From: Haloimpatiens lingqiaonensis
GTDB lineage: Bacteria; Bacillota; Clostridia; Clostridiales; Clostridiaceae
DNA length: 64,000 nucleotides
Direction: 5' to 3'
Assembly: GCF_901447495.1 (NCBI RefSeq)
Contig: NZ_CABDWS010000001.1
Span: 53,837 to 117,836 of the forward strand
This document shows, piece after piece, positions 37,582 to 46,993 of this stretch (position 1 is the first letter of the stretch; the number at the start of each line of letters is the position of its first letter). The translations under genes were made by a program, and so were the position numbers. Under the pieces are notes generated by a model. It was not told the DNA's origin and ran no database searches. It worked only from the letters and a program-made list of their open reading frames with translations.

Positions 37582-38397
37582 ATGGATAAATTATTATTTG
37601 GTATTTCAGGACTTCCTTTAGGTGAAGATGAAAAAAAATTTACATATAAAACGGGAATTGAATATCTTAAAAACTATGGATTGGATGCTATGGAACTTCC
37701 CTTTGTAAGATCTGTAAATGTAACAGATAAAAACAAAGACGGTATATTGAAAGCAAGGGAAGAAAATGACTTTTATTTATCTGCCCATGGCTCTTATTTT
37801 ATAAATTTAAATGCTGAAGAAGAAGAGAAGCAAGAAAAATCTTTAGAAAGAATAATAAAGGGGGCTGAAGCACTACAAAAGGTAGGTGGAAGAAGCCTTA
37901 TATTTCACCCTGGATTTTATTTGAAAAAGAGTAAGGAAGAAACTCTCAATAAAATTAAAGAAAATTTAAGTAAACTTCCTTATTTCGGAGTAGACTATAG
38001 ACTTGAAACCACTGGCAAAGGCACACAATTTGGTTCTCTAGAAGAGTTAGTATCCCTATGCAAAGATTTGCCCCACTGTAAGCTTTGTATAGATTTTTCT
38101 CATTTACATGCCAGGTATAATGGAGCTTTAAAAAATTATGATGATTTTGCAAATATTCTTAAATACATAGAGAATAATTTAGGAAAAGATGCTTTAGAGG
38201 ATTTACATATGCATTTATCCGGAATAAATTACGGCCCTAAAGGAGAAAAAAATCATCTTCCTCTATTAGAAAGTGATTTTAATTATGAAGCTTGCCTAAA
38301 AGCTTTAAAGAATTTTAATGTAAAAGGATGCCTTATTTGTGAAAGCCCTATTTTAGAAAAGGACGCTATTTTACTTAAGGAAACTTTTTGGGGATAG
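37582..38397 (+). CDS. AP endonuclease family 2-like TIM-barrel protein
   Basis: A 271-residue xylose isomerase-like TIM barrel. Features near the metal-binding positions of endonuclease IV are AHGSYFINL, SLIFHPGFY, RLETTGKGTQFGSLEEL, CIDFSHLHARYNG, DLHMHLSG and CLICESP. It resembles Nfo-type enzymes but is diverged, so activity on abasic DNA is likely but not certain. ATG at 37582 follows AAAGGG by nine bases. Confidence 0.85.
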   Translation: MDKLLFGISGLPLGEDEKKFTYKTGIEYLKNYGLDAMELPFVRSVNVTDKNKDGILKAREENDFYLSAHGSYFINLNAEEEEKQEKSLERIIKGAEALQKVGGRSLIFHPGFYLKKSKEETLNKIKENLSKLPYFGVDYRLETTGKGTQFGSLEELVSLCKDLPHCKLCIDFSHLHARYNGALKNYDDFANILKYIENNLGKDALEDLHMHLSGINYGPKGEKNHLPLLESDFNYEACLKALKNFNVKGCLICESPILEKDAILLKETFWG

Positions 38398-38401
38398 GCA
38401 C

Positions 38402-38452
38402 TTTATAGGGACTAGATGTTAGGTGCTAGGTGCTAGGTGCTAGGTGCTAGAT
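38402..38452. repeat. CTAGGTN heptad repeat tract
   Basis: Five tandem TAGGTGC units directly after the TIM-barrel gene. Next come TTGTTTTA octamers (to about 38490) and then a region with an inverted heptad remnant (38545-38592). Confidence 0.8.
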
Positions 38453-38602
38453 TGTATATTATTGTTTTATTGTTTTATTGTTTTAATGTTTTGGAGATTA
38501 GAGACTGGGGATTGGGGAGTTATATTAGTCACCACTCCCCAGTCTCCAGTTCCTAGTGCCTAGTCACTAGTGATGATAGATACTAGGTGCTAGATTTAAA
38601 TA

Positions 38603-38725
38603 TTAGCGGGTTCCTTCTATAGCACCCTTTTTAGGGTTCTTTTGAAATTCTTTATCTTCTATAACTTCTGGTTTTGCCGCTTGATGGTTGGATTTTCTTT
38701 TAGCCTTTTTTCCCTGACTATGCAT
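38603..38725 (-). CDS. Small basic protein, 40 aa
   Basis: A 40-residue ORF (MHSQGKKAKRKSNHQAAKPE...GAIEGTR) with AGGAGTGGAAAAA upstream of ATG. Lys/Arg/Gln-rich, no hydrophobic segment. Together with the next small gene (38828-38932), which shares a basic N-terminal KKxxKR-like start and Pro/Glu/Lys-rich tail, it may be a minor spore or nucleic-acid-binding protein. Family not recognised. Confidence 0.65.
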   Translation of the reverse strand: MHSQGKKAKRKSNHQAAKPEVIEDKEFQKNPKKGAIEGTR

Positions 38726-38827
38726 TTTTTCCACTCCTAATCATTGTGAACTATAACATATTATTTTTCTAAAAAATCAATTATCCCCTACTGGTATCTA
38801 AATAATTGTATTAGCTATTAATACTCT

Positions 38828-38932
38828 TTATTTTTCCTCTGGGGTATTTATTTCTTTTTTATTTTTCTTACCTTTATTTTGAGGTCTTGCGCTTTCTTCC
38901 ATTGAAGGTCTTTTCATACCTTTCTTAGCCAT
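38828..38932 (-). CDS. Small basic protein, 34 aa
   Basis: A 34-residue ORF (MAKKGMKRPSMEESARPQ... ending NTPEEK) with GGGAGTG six bases before ATG. Rich in Lys, Pro and Glu. The pairing with the 40-residue gene in tandem suggests related roles, possibly small spore proteins. No family is recognised. Confidence 0.65.
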   Translation of the reverse strand: MAKKGMKRPSMEESARPQNKGKKNKKEINTPEEK

Positions 38933-39077
38933 ATCTTTCACTCCCTTCTTAATTTATATCTCTATTTTTTCCTGAATACAATAAATTATTCTATCCCTTT
39001 TGTATCACTAAAAATTTTAAACTTAATATAATAATAATGGGAACTAAAAAACTGCCCACAATTGAGGTGTAATATAA

Positions 39078-40412
39078 ATGAATAATAATTTAAACAATAA
39101 AAATTTAAAGAGTTTGGTAGTTGGAGCTAACTGTATTGTTCCTTTAATTAATGGTACCTCTACCTACTATATAAATTTTGATAACGCTGCTACCACACCT
39201 CCATTTTTAGCTGTTATGGACAAATTAAATAAATTTGCTCCCTGGTATTCCTCTATCCATAGAGGCACTGGGTATAAATCGAAACTCTCTACTGATATGT
39301 ATAATTTATGTAGAACTATGGTTGCAAATTTCGTTAAAGCTGATTTAAATAAGGATGAAGTATTATTTGTTAAAAACACCACTGAGGGTATTAACAAACT
39401 TTCCTATTTATTAAAAGAAGATAAAAGTAGTGAGGCCAGAGATACGGTATTATGTACTTTTATGGAGCATCACTCTAATGATCTGCCTTGGAGAAATAAA
39501 TTTAATGTAGTTTATATAGAAGTGGATGAATACGGCAAACTTTCTATGGATGACCTAGAGGATAAGCTAAAAAAATATAAGGGAAGAATTAAATTAGTTG
39601 CTGTTTCTGGTGCATCAAATGTAACTGGTTATATAAATCCCTTTCATAGAATAGCTTCCTTAGCTCATGAAAATGGTGCAAAAATTTTAGTGGACGGTGC
39701 TCAGCTTATACCACACGTACCCTTTACAATGAAACCACACCATTCTTCCAGTCACATTGATTTTTTAGCCTTTTCTGCTCATAAAATGTATGCTCCTTTT
39801 GGATGTGGTGCTTTAATTGGGCCTAAAGATTTTTTTAGTAACAATATTTCTGAGCAAGTAGGTGGCGGAACTATCAAAATAGTTACTCCAGAGGAAATAG
39901 CCTGGGCAGACTCTCCAGATAATCAGGAGGCAGGTACTCCAAACTTAATGGGTGCTCTTGCATTATGTGCTTCAATAGACGTTTTAACTTCTGTTGGCAT
40001 GGATACAATTTACAAACATGAAGATACTTTGAAAAAATATGCACTTTCTAAACTTTTAAATATAGAAGATGTACAAATATACTGTAAAAAAGATGATTAC
40101 GAAAACACAGTTTCTATAATTCCTTTTAATATAAAGGGTCTATACCATGAAGATGTGGCCAAAGCCCTTTCAAATTACTGGGGCATTGGCGTTAGAAGCG
40201 GCTGTTTTTGTGCACATCCATATGTAGAAAAACTTTTAAATGTTCCCCAAAATGAGATAGAACACATGATGCGTCATCCTGATAATCCAAAGAACGGCAT
40301 AGTAAGAATAAGCTTTGGCTTATACAACAGCTTTAAAGAAATAGATATTTTTATAAATGCCATTAAATATATTGTTAAAAATAAAGAAAAATTTAAAACT
40401 ATTAGTGAATAA
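39078..40412 (+). CDS. Class V aminotransferase (cysteine desulfurase-like)
   Basis: A 444-residue PLP enzyme of the SufS/CsdA-like class V family. Landmarks are YINFDNAATTPP (residues ~30-41), SIHRGTGYKSKLST, FVKNTTEGINKL, HHSNDLPWR, VDGAQLIPH and the PLP-lysine FSAHKMYAPFGCGALIG. A RSGCFCAHPY loop (near residue 375) carries candidate persulfide cysteines. No iron-sulfur assembly genes are adjacent, so the role could be cysteine desulfuration or another PLP reaction. Confidence 0.88.
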   Translation: MNNNLNNKNLKSLVVGANCIVPLINGTSTYYINFDNAATTPPFLAVMDKLNKFAPWYSSIHRGTGYKSKLSTDMYNLCRTMVANFVKADLNKDEVLFVKNTTEGINKLSYLLKEDKSSEARDTVLCTFMEHHSNDLPWRNKFNVVYIEVDEYGKLSMDDLEDKLKKYKGRIKLVAVSGASNVTGYINPFHRIASLAHENGAKILVDGAQLIPHVPFTMKPHHSSSHIDFLAFSAHKMYAPFGCGALIGPKDFFSNNISEQVGGGTIKIVTPEEIAWADSPDNQEAGTPNLMGALALCASIDVLTSVGMDTIYKHEDTLKKYALSKLLNIEDVQIYCKKDDYENTVSIIPFNIKGLYHEDVAKALSNYWGIGVRSGCFCAHPYVEKLLNVPQNEIEHMMRHPDNPKNGIVRISFGLYNSFKEIDIFINAIKYIVKNKEKFKTISE

Positions 40413-40420
40413 ATAGTAAT

Positions 40421-40467
40421 AAAAACAACCTTTCTAATGAATTGAATTTACTAGAAAGGTTGTTTTT
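40421..40467. terminator. Bidirectional terminator
   Basis: A perfect 15-bp stem AAAAACAACCTTTCT/AGAAAGGTTGTTTTT between the converging aminotransferase and GerMN lipoprotein genes, with T-runs on both strands. Confidence 0.88.
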
Positions 40468-40542
40468 ATTACTAAATAACCATATCTTCATTATTAGAAT
40501 TTAATATAAAAGTTATTTAGCAACCGATTTAATTTTGTTATT

Positions 40543-41127
40543 TTATTTAATTATACTTTCATTAGCCTTAAATTTACCACTAGTATCCATATGTCCATTA
40601 ATACTTTCTGTATCTTTTCCTTCTATCAAAAATTTAACTTCACTTATTCCTAAATCCTTGTTTAAAGTTAATGTGTTAACTATGGAGTAAATAAACATAC
40701 TCTCTCCAGTAGATCCACCATTTAGCTTTTTAGCTACATCCTTTTCCAAATCCACATAAGCTACCTTTTCTTTTACATTTATCTTTATGTCTAGGTCCTT
40801 TGGCACTGCAGCATAATGATTTTTTTCCTTTGGACCTTCCTTTAGCTTTTGGATTAAAGTTTCTGGAGTAACTTCATCTAATTCAACTTCTTCTTTATTC
40901 AAATACATAGCCTGATCATCTACAAAATATAGAGAAACCTTTGTAGCAGTTTGTTTTTTTTCATCCTCCTGCTTTTGTCCTGCTTCCTTATCAGCATCTT
41001 TTTTTTCTGACGCCACTGCTGGCTTTTCCTTTTGATCTGTTTCAGTAGAATTTGCGTTAATTTTTCCGCACCCTGCAAAACTTATAGTAAGTAAAGAACA
41101 TAATATAAAGCACATAATTTTTTTCAT
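40543..41127 (-). CDS. GerMN-domain lipoprotein
   Basis: A 194-residue lipoprotein. MKKIMCFILCSLLTISFAGC is a signal peptide with lipobox and lipidated Cys near residue 20. An acidic/Lys-rich linker (~25-60) follows, then a GerMN (Gmad1) domain (VSLYFVDDQAMYLNKEEVEL, then TPETLIQKLKEGPKE and VAYVDLEKDVAKKL). GerM-like proteins act in sporulation and germination or cell-envelope assembly. The ATG at 41127 follows AAGGAGG; an in-frame start at 41214 would disrupt the signal peptide. Confidence 0.88.
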   Translation of the reverse strand: MKKIMCFILCSLLTISFAGCGKINANSTETDQKEKPAVASEKKDADKEAGQKQEDEKKQTATKVSLYFVDDQAMYLNKEEVELDEVTPETLIQKLKEGPKEKNHYAAVPKDLDIKINVKEKVAYVDLEKDVAKKLNGGSTGESMFIYSIVNTLTLNKDLGISEVKFLIEGKDTESINGHMDTSGKFKANESIIK

Positions 41128-41519
41128 AATTTTCCTCCTTATATTTGGTAAAATATTAAATTTGGTAATAAAATTTCTCCTTGTCTTATCCGAACCATAG
41201 CAAATTTTCTTCAATTGCTCACGGTAAAGTGTGGTCTTCTTGGTTAAAATTATACCACATTATTTTACATAAAACCATTTTCACCGATGAGTGTTCAATA
41301 TATGTTAATATATTTATTTCAGCTATTCCTATAGTATTTATGACGAATTTTGTATAAATTTATCACATTATAATTGATATTTTTCTTTAAAAATTGTAAA
41401 ATGTAATTAATATAAATTATTATATATGAGTTATTATACTTAAATGTGTAAACAGTTACACATAAATTTTAAGCTCTACATTAGATGAATAAATGTTCTT
41501 AATTTAAAATATAAATTTG

Positions 41520-41838
41520 TAAGGTAGATAAGAAGTAAGTAAGAAGTAAGAGGTAAAAAGTAAGAGGTAAGGAAGATTTTCCTTAATTGCATTACGGAAA
41601 ATTTTTAATTGAATAAATGTCATAGTAAAAAAAACTATAATTATTCAACTAAATTGACTTGAAAAAATTCATTAAAGCTGAATTTTCACCACAACTATTA
41701 CTTCTTACTATCTCTTGTTACTTATTCACAAATTAATTATAAAAAACTCCTTGAGTTTTATCCTTAACTATTACTTCTTACTTTTTACCTTTTACCTTTT
41801 ACCTTTTACCTTTTACCTTTTACCTTTTACCTTTTACC
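41520..41838. repeat. Complementary heptad arrays (GGTAAAA / TACCTTT)
   Basis: A GTAAGAAGTAAGAGGTAAAA-type tract (41520-41572) and a TACCTTT heptamer array of about eight units (41766-41838) are inverted relative to each other. They could form a long hairpin with a ~190-nt loop that contains the 40-bp repeat (41726-41765). The whole 41.13-41.94 kb stretch has no gene. It ends at the yjjI ribosome site. Confidence 0.8.
41726..41765. repeat. 40-bp dispersed repeat, copy 2
   Basis: Identical over 40 bp to 27185-27224, including the AAAACTC-CTT-GAGTTTT hairpin with T tail. In both places it is bordered by TACTTCTTAC-like short repeats. Confidence 0.85.
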
Positions 41839-41936
41839 TATTCTATTTTACAGATTTTGGTTGATTTATAAAAGAGCTTTATTCTCAATTTTATATTTTT
41901 ATACTATAAATATACTAAGGAAAGGTGATTTAAATT

Positions 41937-43430
41937 ATGGAAAACATATTAAATATTATAAAGGATACCACTTTAACCTATGAACAAAAGGTTTTAAGCC
42001 TAGCAAGGGCTGCAGAAAATTCTTTAAATGTTTTAAACATAGATGAAGACTCTAAAGAATATTTAGATAAGGGAATTATATGTGATTTAGGCGAAGGTCA
42101 TGCACCTTATAGACCTAGATACATTGTACCTGACTATGAAAAGTTCATGAAAAATGGCAGTGAATTTTTAGGTCTTACCCCTGCTAATGATATATGGGAT
42201 GCTGTTAACAATTTACTTATTCTATACAAACACGTGCCATCTATTACATCCTTTCCTGTATCTTTAGGAAATATAGATTATTTATTAGATCCTTATGTAA
42301 AGGATGAGCAAGAGGCTTATAAAGCTATAAAAATGTTCTTACTTCACATTGACAGAACTATCACTGACTCCTTCTGTCATGCCAATATTGGCCCAAGAGA
42401 TTCAAAAGCAGGCAGAATAATATTAAAGGTTCAAAGGGAACTTCAGGCAGCTATTCCTAATATTACTGTTAAATATAATAAAAACACTCCAGAGGATTTT
42501 GCTATAGACTGTATAAACACAGCTCTTTTAACTGCTAAACCTAGTTTTGCCAATGATGAAATGTTTTCTAGTGAACTAGGTGAAAATTACAATGTGGTAA
42601 GCTGTTACAACGGACTTTACACTGGCGGCGGAAGTTATACTTTGTGCAGACTTAACTTAGCTTTTCTAGCTAAAAAAGCATCAAGTATAGAGGATTTTTT
42701 AAATAATATTCTTCCTAACGCTGTGGACAGAATGACTAGATACATGGATAAGAGAGTTAAATTTCTTGTGGAGGAAAGCGGTTTCTTTAAAAGTAGCTTC
42801 CTTGTAAAAGAAGGCTTAATATCTAGAGAAAACTTCTCTGGTATGTTTGGAATGTTCGGTCTTGCAGAGTGTGTAAATAACTTCATCTCCTCTAATAAAA
42901 AAGAAGATAGATTTGGTCATGGAGAAGAAGCTAATAAATTAGGCTTAGATATAATAGAAAGATTAAATGAGGAAGTTTCTAAGCATAATGCTCCTTACTG
43001 CGAAAAATCCAAAAATAAATATTTACTTCACGCTCAAGTTGGTATAGATAGTGATAAAAATATAACCCCTGGCTGCAGAATACCTATAGGAGAAGAACCA
43101 GAACTTCATGAGCACATAGTTCAATCTGCACCTTTCCACAAATATTTTCCATCAGGTATTGGAGATATATTCCCATTTGAGGAAACTGCCAAAAGAAATC
43201 CTAAGTTTATATTAGATATTATAAAAGGCGCTTTTAGTTTAAACATGAGATACTTCTCCCTTTATTCCTCTGATTCTGATGTTATTAGAATCACTGGATA
43301 TTTAGTTAAAAAATCTGATATAGAAAAGTTAGAAAAAGGAGAACAAGCTCTTCAGGACACTGTTGTTTTAGGATTAGGCGCTGTTAAAAACCAAAGAGTT
43401 CTTGAAAGAAGGGTAACAAAATATGAATAA
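41937..43430 (+). CDS. yjjI: YjjI-family glycyl radical enzyme
   Basis: A 497-residue protein of the YjjI/DUF3029 glycyl-radical family, shorter than pyruvate formate-lyase. The glycyl-radical motif RITGY is at residues ~451-455 near the C-terminus, and VSCYNGLYTGGGSYTLCRLN (~221-240) holds a candidate active-site Cys. The substrate of YjjI is not established. It overlaps the activase gene by 8 bp, giving a two-gene unit. AAAGG precedes the ATG. Confidence 0.88.
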   Translation: MENILNIIKDTTLTYEQKVLSLARAAENSLNVLNIDEDSKEYLDKGIICDLGEGHAPYRPRYIVPDYEKFMKNGSEFLGLTPANDIWDAVNNLLILYKHVPSITSFPVSLGNIDYLLDPYVKDEQEAYKAIKMFLLHIDRTITDSFCHANIGPRDSKAGRIILKVQRELQAAIPNITVKYNKNTPEDFAIDCINTALLTAKPSFANDEMFSSELGENYNVVSCYNGLYTGGGSYTLCRLNLAFLAKKASSIEDFLNNILPNAVDRMTRYMDKRVKFLVEESGFFKSSFLVKEGLISRENFSGMFGMFGLAECVNNFISSNKKEDRFGHGEEANKLGLDIIERLNEEVSKHNAPYCEKSKNKYLLHAQVGIDSDKNITPGCRIPIGEEPELHEHIVQSAPFHKYFPSGIGDIFPFEETAKRNPKFILDIIKGAFSLNMRYFSLYSSDSDVIRITGYLVKKSDIEKLEKGEQALQDTVVLGLGAVKNQRVLERRVTKYE

Positions 43431-44259
43431 AGCCCTAGTAAATAGGATAATACCCTTTAGTGCAGTGGATGGTCCTGGCAATAGAACCTCTATATTTCTT
43501 CAAGGTTGTAACTTCAATTGCCTTTATTGCCATAACCCTGAAACCATAAATAAATGTATCCATTGTGGAAAATGTATAGATGTTTGTCCCCAAGGGGCTC
43601 TTTATTATAAAGATAACAAAGTACATTGGAGAGATGAAATTTGCATAAAATGTGATGCATGCTTAAAAGCTTGTACTCATAATGCCTCACCTAAGGTAAA
43701 AGAGATGTCTGTAGAAAATATCCTTTTACAAATTAAAAAAGTAAGACCTTTCATAGAGGGAATAACGGTTTCCGGCGGTGAATGTACTCTTCAAAAGGAT
43801 TTTTTAGTTCCTCTATTTAAGGAAGTTAAAAAACTGGGCTTAACTTGTTTTGTAGACACTAATGGTTCCATACCTTTATATGAGGATAAAAATCTTCTGC
43901 AGGTTATGGATAAAGCTATGATAGATTTGAAGTCTTACCCATTAGAAGAGCATAAAATGCTCACTTCTATGGAAAATAATATTGTACTAAAAAATATAAC
44001 TGAACTTAGTAAATTAGATAAGCTATATGAAATAAGAACTGTAGTGGTGCCAGAATTATTAGATAACAAGCATAATGTGCACATGATCAGCAGTTTAATA
44101 GCATCTTTAAATCCTAATATAATATATAAAATAATAAAATACAGACCATTAGGTGTTAGAGAAGAAATGATAAATAGCTACACTCCTTCTAAGGAATGCA
44201 TGGAGGAACTATACCAAATAGCAATAAATAATGGTTGTAAAAATGTAGTTATAGTTTAA
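43423..44259 (+). CDS. yjjW: YjjW-family glycyl radical activating enzyme
   Basis: A 278-residue radical-SAM activase. The CNFNCLYC motif (residues ~29-36) binds the SAM cluster. An inserted ferredoxin-like domain has two Cys sets (CIHCGKCIDVCP and CIKCDACLKACTH). TVSGGECTLQ is the GGE SAM-binding motif. It overlaps yjjI by 8 bp and is expected to generate the glycyl radical on it. Confidence 0.92.
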   Translation: MNKALVNRIIPFSAVDGPGNRTSIFLQGCNFNCLYCHNPETINKCIHCGKCIDVCPQGALYYKDNKVHWRDEICIKCDACLKACTHNASPKVKEMSVENILLQIKKVRPFIEGITVSGGECTLQKDFLVPLFKEVKKLGLTCFVDTNGSIPLYEDKNLLQVMDKAMIDLKSYPLEEHKMLTSMENNIVLKNITELSKLDKLYEIRTVVVPELLDNKHNVHMISSLIASLNPNIIYKIIKYRPLGVREEMINSYTPSKECMEELYQIAINNGCKNVVIV

Positions 44260-44350
44260 CTTAATTGTGCGAAATTCTCCTTGTGGTTAGGAAGGTTTAA
44301 ATGAAGCTACCACTTCAACGAAGTAAGTGGTAATAGTTCACCTTTTATTA

Positions 44351-44383
44351 AAAGAGATGATGACAAAATCATCTCTTTTTTTC
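44351..44383 (+). terminator. Terminator after yjjW
   Basis: AAAGAGATGATGACAAAATCATCTCTTTTTTTCTC, a 10-bp stem with a seven-T tail, ~90 bp after yjjW. The rest of 44260-44559 shows a small hairpin (CTACCACTT...AAGTGGTAA) and AT-rich sequence, no gene. Confidence 0.88.
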
Positions 44384-44559
44384 TCTTTTTTATACCACTT
44401 TTTCACTTTAACACAATAATTTGTTGCAAAATTTATAATGATATGAAAGAAAACTTTTAAAATTCTATAAAATTTTGAATTTTTAAAAAGGAATATGAAC
44501 TTTTTTAGTGAATATATATATTGTTAAGTTAAAAATTAATTAGTATGGGGTGAGTTTTA

Positions 44560-46584
44560 ATGATTACAAACTTAGATATTTCAAAAGCTATGACTATTAA
44601 GCTTGAGGAAGAACTTCCAGAAATGCCTCAATTTGTTGAAGGCATAAGACGTGCACCAGATAGAGGCTTTACTCTTACAAAGGACCAAGCGAAATTGGCT
44701 CTAAAAAATGCTCTTCGCTATATTCCAGAAAAATATCATGAGAAGTTAGCTCCTGAGTTCATGAATGAACTACTAACTAGAGGAAGAATTTACGGATACA
44801 GATTCCGCCCTGAAGGAAGAATTCATGGAAAATCCATAAATGACTACAAGGGAAAATGTATTGAAGGTAAAGCATTCCAGGTAATGATAGATAACAACTT
44901 GGATTTCGAAGTTGCTCTTTATCCTTATGAACTTGTTACCTATGGAGAAACTGGTCAGGTATGCCAAAACTGGATGCAATACAGATTAATAAAAAAATAC
45001 TTAGAGGAATTAACAGAAGATCAAACTCTTGTTATAGAATCAGGTCATCCTCTAGGACTATTTAAATCAAAACCAGAAGCACCAAGAGTTATATTAACTA
45101 ATGGTCTTTTAATAGGCATGTTTAACGACCAAGAAAATTGGCACACTGCTATGCAGCTAGGAGTTTCTAACTATGGTCAAATGACTGCTGGAGGCTGGAT
45201 GTATATAGGACCTCAAGGTATTGTTCATGGTACCTTCAACACTCTATTAAATGCTGGCAGACTAAAATTCGGCATTCCTCATGATGGAGACTTAAAAGGT
45301 TATTTATTTGTTTCCTCTGGTCTTGGCGGAATGAGTGGTGCTCAGCCAAAGGCTGTAGAAATAGCTAATGGTGTTGGTATCATTGCTGAAGTTGACTATT
45401 CAAGAATTCAAACAAGACTTGACCAAGGTTGGGTTAACAAAGCTTCTTCTAATTTAGCTGAAGTATTTAATTGGGCTCATGAAGCTATGGAAGCTAAAAA
45501 ATCTCTTTCTATAGCATATCATGGAAACATAGTTGATTTACTAGATTATGTGGTTAAAAACAATGTAAAAATTCATTTATTATCTGACCAAACTTCTTGT
45601 CATGCAGCTTATGACGGAGGATATTGTCCTCAAGGTATTTCTTTTGAAGAAAGAACTGAACTTTTAAAGAATGACAGAAATAAATTTAAAGATTTAGTAG
45701 ACAAAACTTTAGTAGAACATTTCAGACTTATAAAAATACTAGTGGAAAGAGGCACTTACTTCTTTGACTATGGTAACTCTTTCATGAAGGCTGTTTATGA
45801 TGCAGGAGCAAAAGAAATATCTAAAAATGGTGTAGATGAAAAAGACGGATTTATATTCCCATCTTATGTTGAAGATATCATGGGACCTATGCTATTTGAT
45901 TATGGATATGGACCATTTAGATGGGTTTGCTTAAGCCATGACCATGAAGACTTAGTAAAAACAGACCATGCTGCTATGGAATGTATAGACCCTAATAGAC
46001 GTGGACAAGACAGAGATAACTACATCTGGATAAGGGATGCAGAAAAGAATGGCTTAGTTGTTGGTACAGAAGCTAGAATTCTTTATCAAGATGCTGAAGG
46101 AAGAATGAAAATAGCACTTAAATTTAATGAAATGGTTAGAAATGGTGAAATAGGACCTGTTATGATAGGAAGAGACCACCATGACGTAAGTGGTACTGAT
46201 TCACCATTTAGAGAAACTTCTAATATTAAAGACGGCAGCAACATAACTGCTGATATGGCTGTACAATGCTTTGCTGGAAATGCATCAAGAGGTATGAGCC
46301 TAGTTGCTCTTCACAATGGTGGAGGAGTTGGCATAGGTAAATCTGTAAACGGCGGTTTCGGTTTAGTTCTAGATGGAAGCCAAAGAATTGATAATATAAT
46401 TAAATCTGCTATGGCATGGGACGTTATGAGCGGTGTTGCTAGACGTTCTTGGGCTAGAAATGAAAATGCCGTAGAAACAAGTATTGAATACAACTTAAAG
46501 ACAAAGGGTGAAAATCACATTACTATACCTTATGTAGCCGATGAAAAACTTGTGGACAAAGTAATTTCTGAGAATTTAAAATAG
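44560..46584 (+). CDS. hutU: Urocanate hydratase, long form
   Basis: A 674-residue urocanase, which uses tightly bound NAD+ to convert urocanate to imidazolonepropionate in histidine breakdown. Family landmarks include YGQMTAGGWMYIGPQGIVHG (residues ~207-226), SSGLGGMSGAQPKA, TDQ-type segment LLSDQTSCHA and LHNGGGVGIGKSVNGGFG. The length resembles the ~670-residue clostridial/eukaryotic type rather than the ~555-residue common bacterial type. No hutH, hutI or ftcD is in the window, so the pathway must be completed elsewhere. GGGGTGAG precedes the ATG. Confidence 0.94.
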   Translation: MITNLDISKAMTIKLEEELPEMPQFVEGIRRAPDRGFTLTKDQAKLALKNALRYIPEKYHEKLAPEFMNELLTRGRIYGYRFRPEGRIHGKSINDYKGKCIEGKAFQVMIDNNLDFEVALYPYELVTYGETGQVCQNWMQYRLIKKYLEELTEDQTLVIESGHPLGLFKSKPEAPRVILTNGLLIGMFNDQENWHTAMQLGVSNYGQMTAGGWMYIGPQGIVHGTFNTLLNAGRLKFGIPHDGDLKGYLFVSSGLGGMSGAQPKAVEIANGVGIIAEVDYSRIQTRLDQGWVNKASSNLAEVFNWAHEAMEAKKSLSIAYHGNIVDLLDYVVKNNVKIHLLSDQTSCHAAYDGGYCPQGISFEERTELLKNDRNKFKDLVDKTLVEHFRLIKILVERGTYFFDYGNSFMKAVYDAGAKEISKNGVDEKDGFIFPSYVEDIMGPMLFDYGYGPFRWVCLSHDHEDLVKTDHAAMECIDPNRRGQDRDNYIWIRDAEKNGLVVGTEARILYQDAEGRMKIALKFNEMVRNGEIGPVMIGRDHHDVSGTDSPFRETSNIKDGSNITADMAVQCFAGNASRGMSLVALHNGGGVGIGKSVNGGFGLVLDGSQRIDNIIKSAMAWDVMSGVARRSWARNENAVETSIEYNLKTKGENHITIPYVADEKLVDKVISENLK

Positions 46585-46599
46585 AACCTTATTACTAGT

Positions 46600-46672
46600 A
46601 TTTATGATAGGTGCTGGGGACTAGGTGCTAGGTACTGGGTGCTAGGTACTAGGTGCTAGGTACTAGGTTTTG
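46600..46672. repeat. CTAGGTN heptad repeat tract
   Basis: About eight units (TAGGTGC/TAGGTAC/TGGGTGC) directly downstream of hutU. The remainder to 46993 holds AT-rich sequence and the terminator at 46829; no gene seen. Confidence 0.8.
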
Positions 46673-46828
46673 GGGCTGAATTAAGAGGGAGGGATAAAAC
46701 TTCTTAGGTAGTTTTATAAAAATATAAATTTAAAAAATTCCATAGGAATTTCAACATTAATTGATATTTAATCTTTGATATTTCTATTTTTTCGCTGGCT
46801 ATCACCAATAAAAGATTTTTAAAGCTCT

Positions 46829-46877
46829 AAAAAAGGCTATAACTGCTCCATTCAATGAAACAGTTATAGCTTTTTTG
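46829..46877. terminator. Terminator hairpin downstream of hutU
   Basis: AAAAGGCTATAACTG...CAGTTATAGCTTTTTT, about 14 bp of stem with a six-T tail on the plus strand and an A-run on the other arm, lying ~245 bp after hutU. Confidence 0.8.
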
Positions 46878-46993
46878 TTATCTCTTTTATTTAATTAAAA
46901 ATTTTCCGCAACATATTGGAAGAAAATCATCCTTCCCTTCCTAGTACCTAACTAATAAGCAAAAACTGTCACCAAACTTTAAATAATTGGTAA

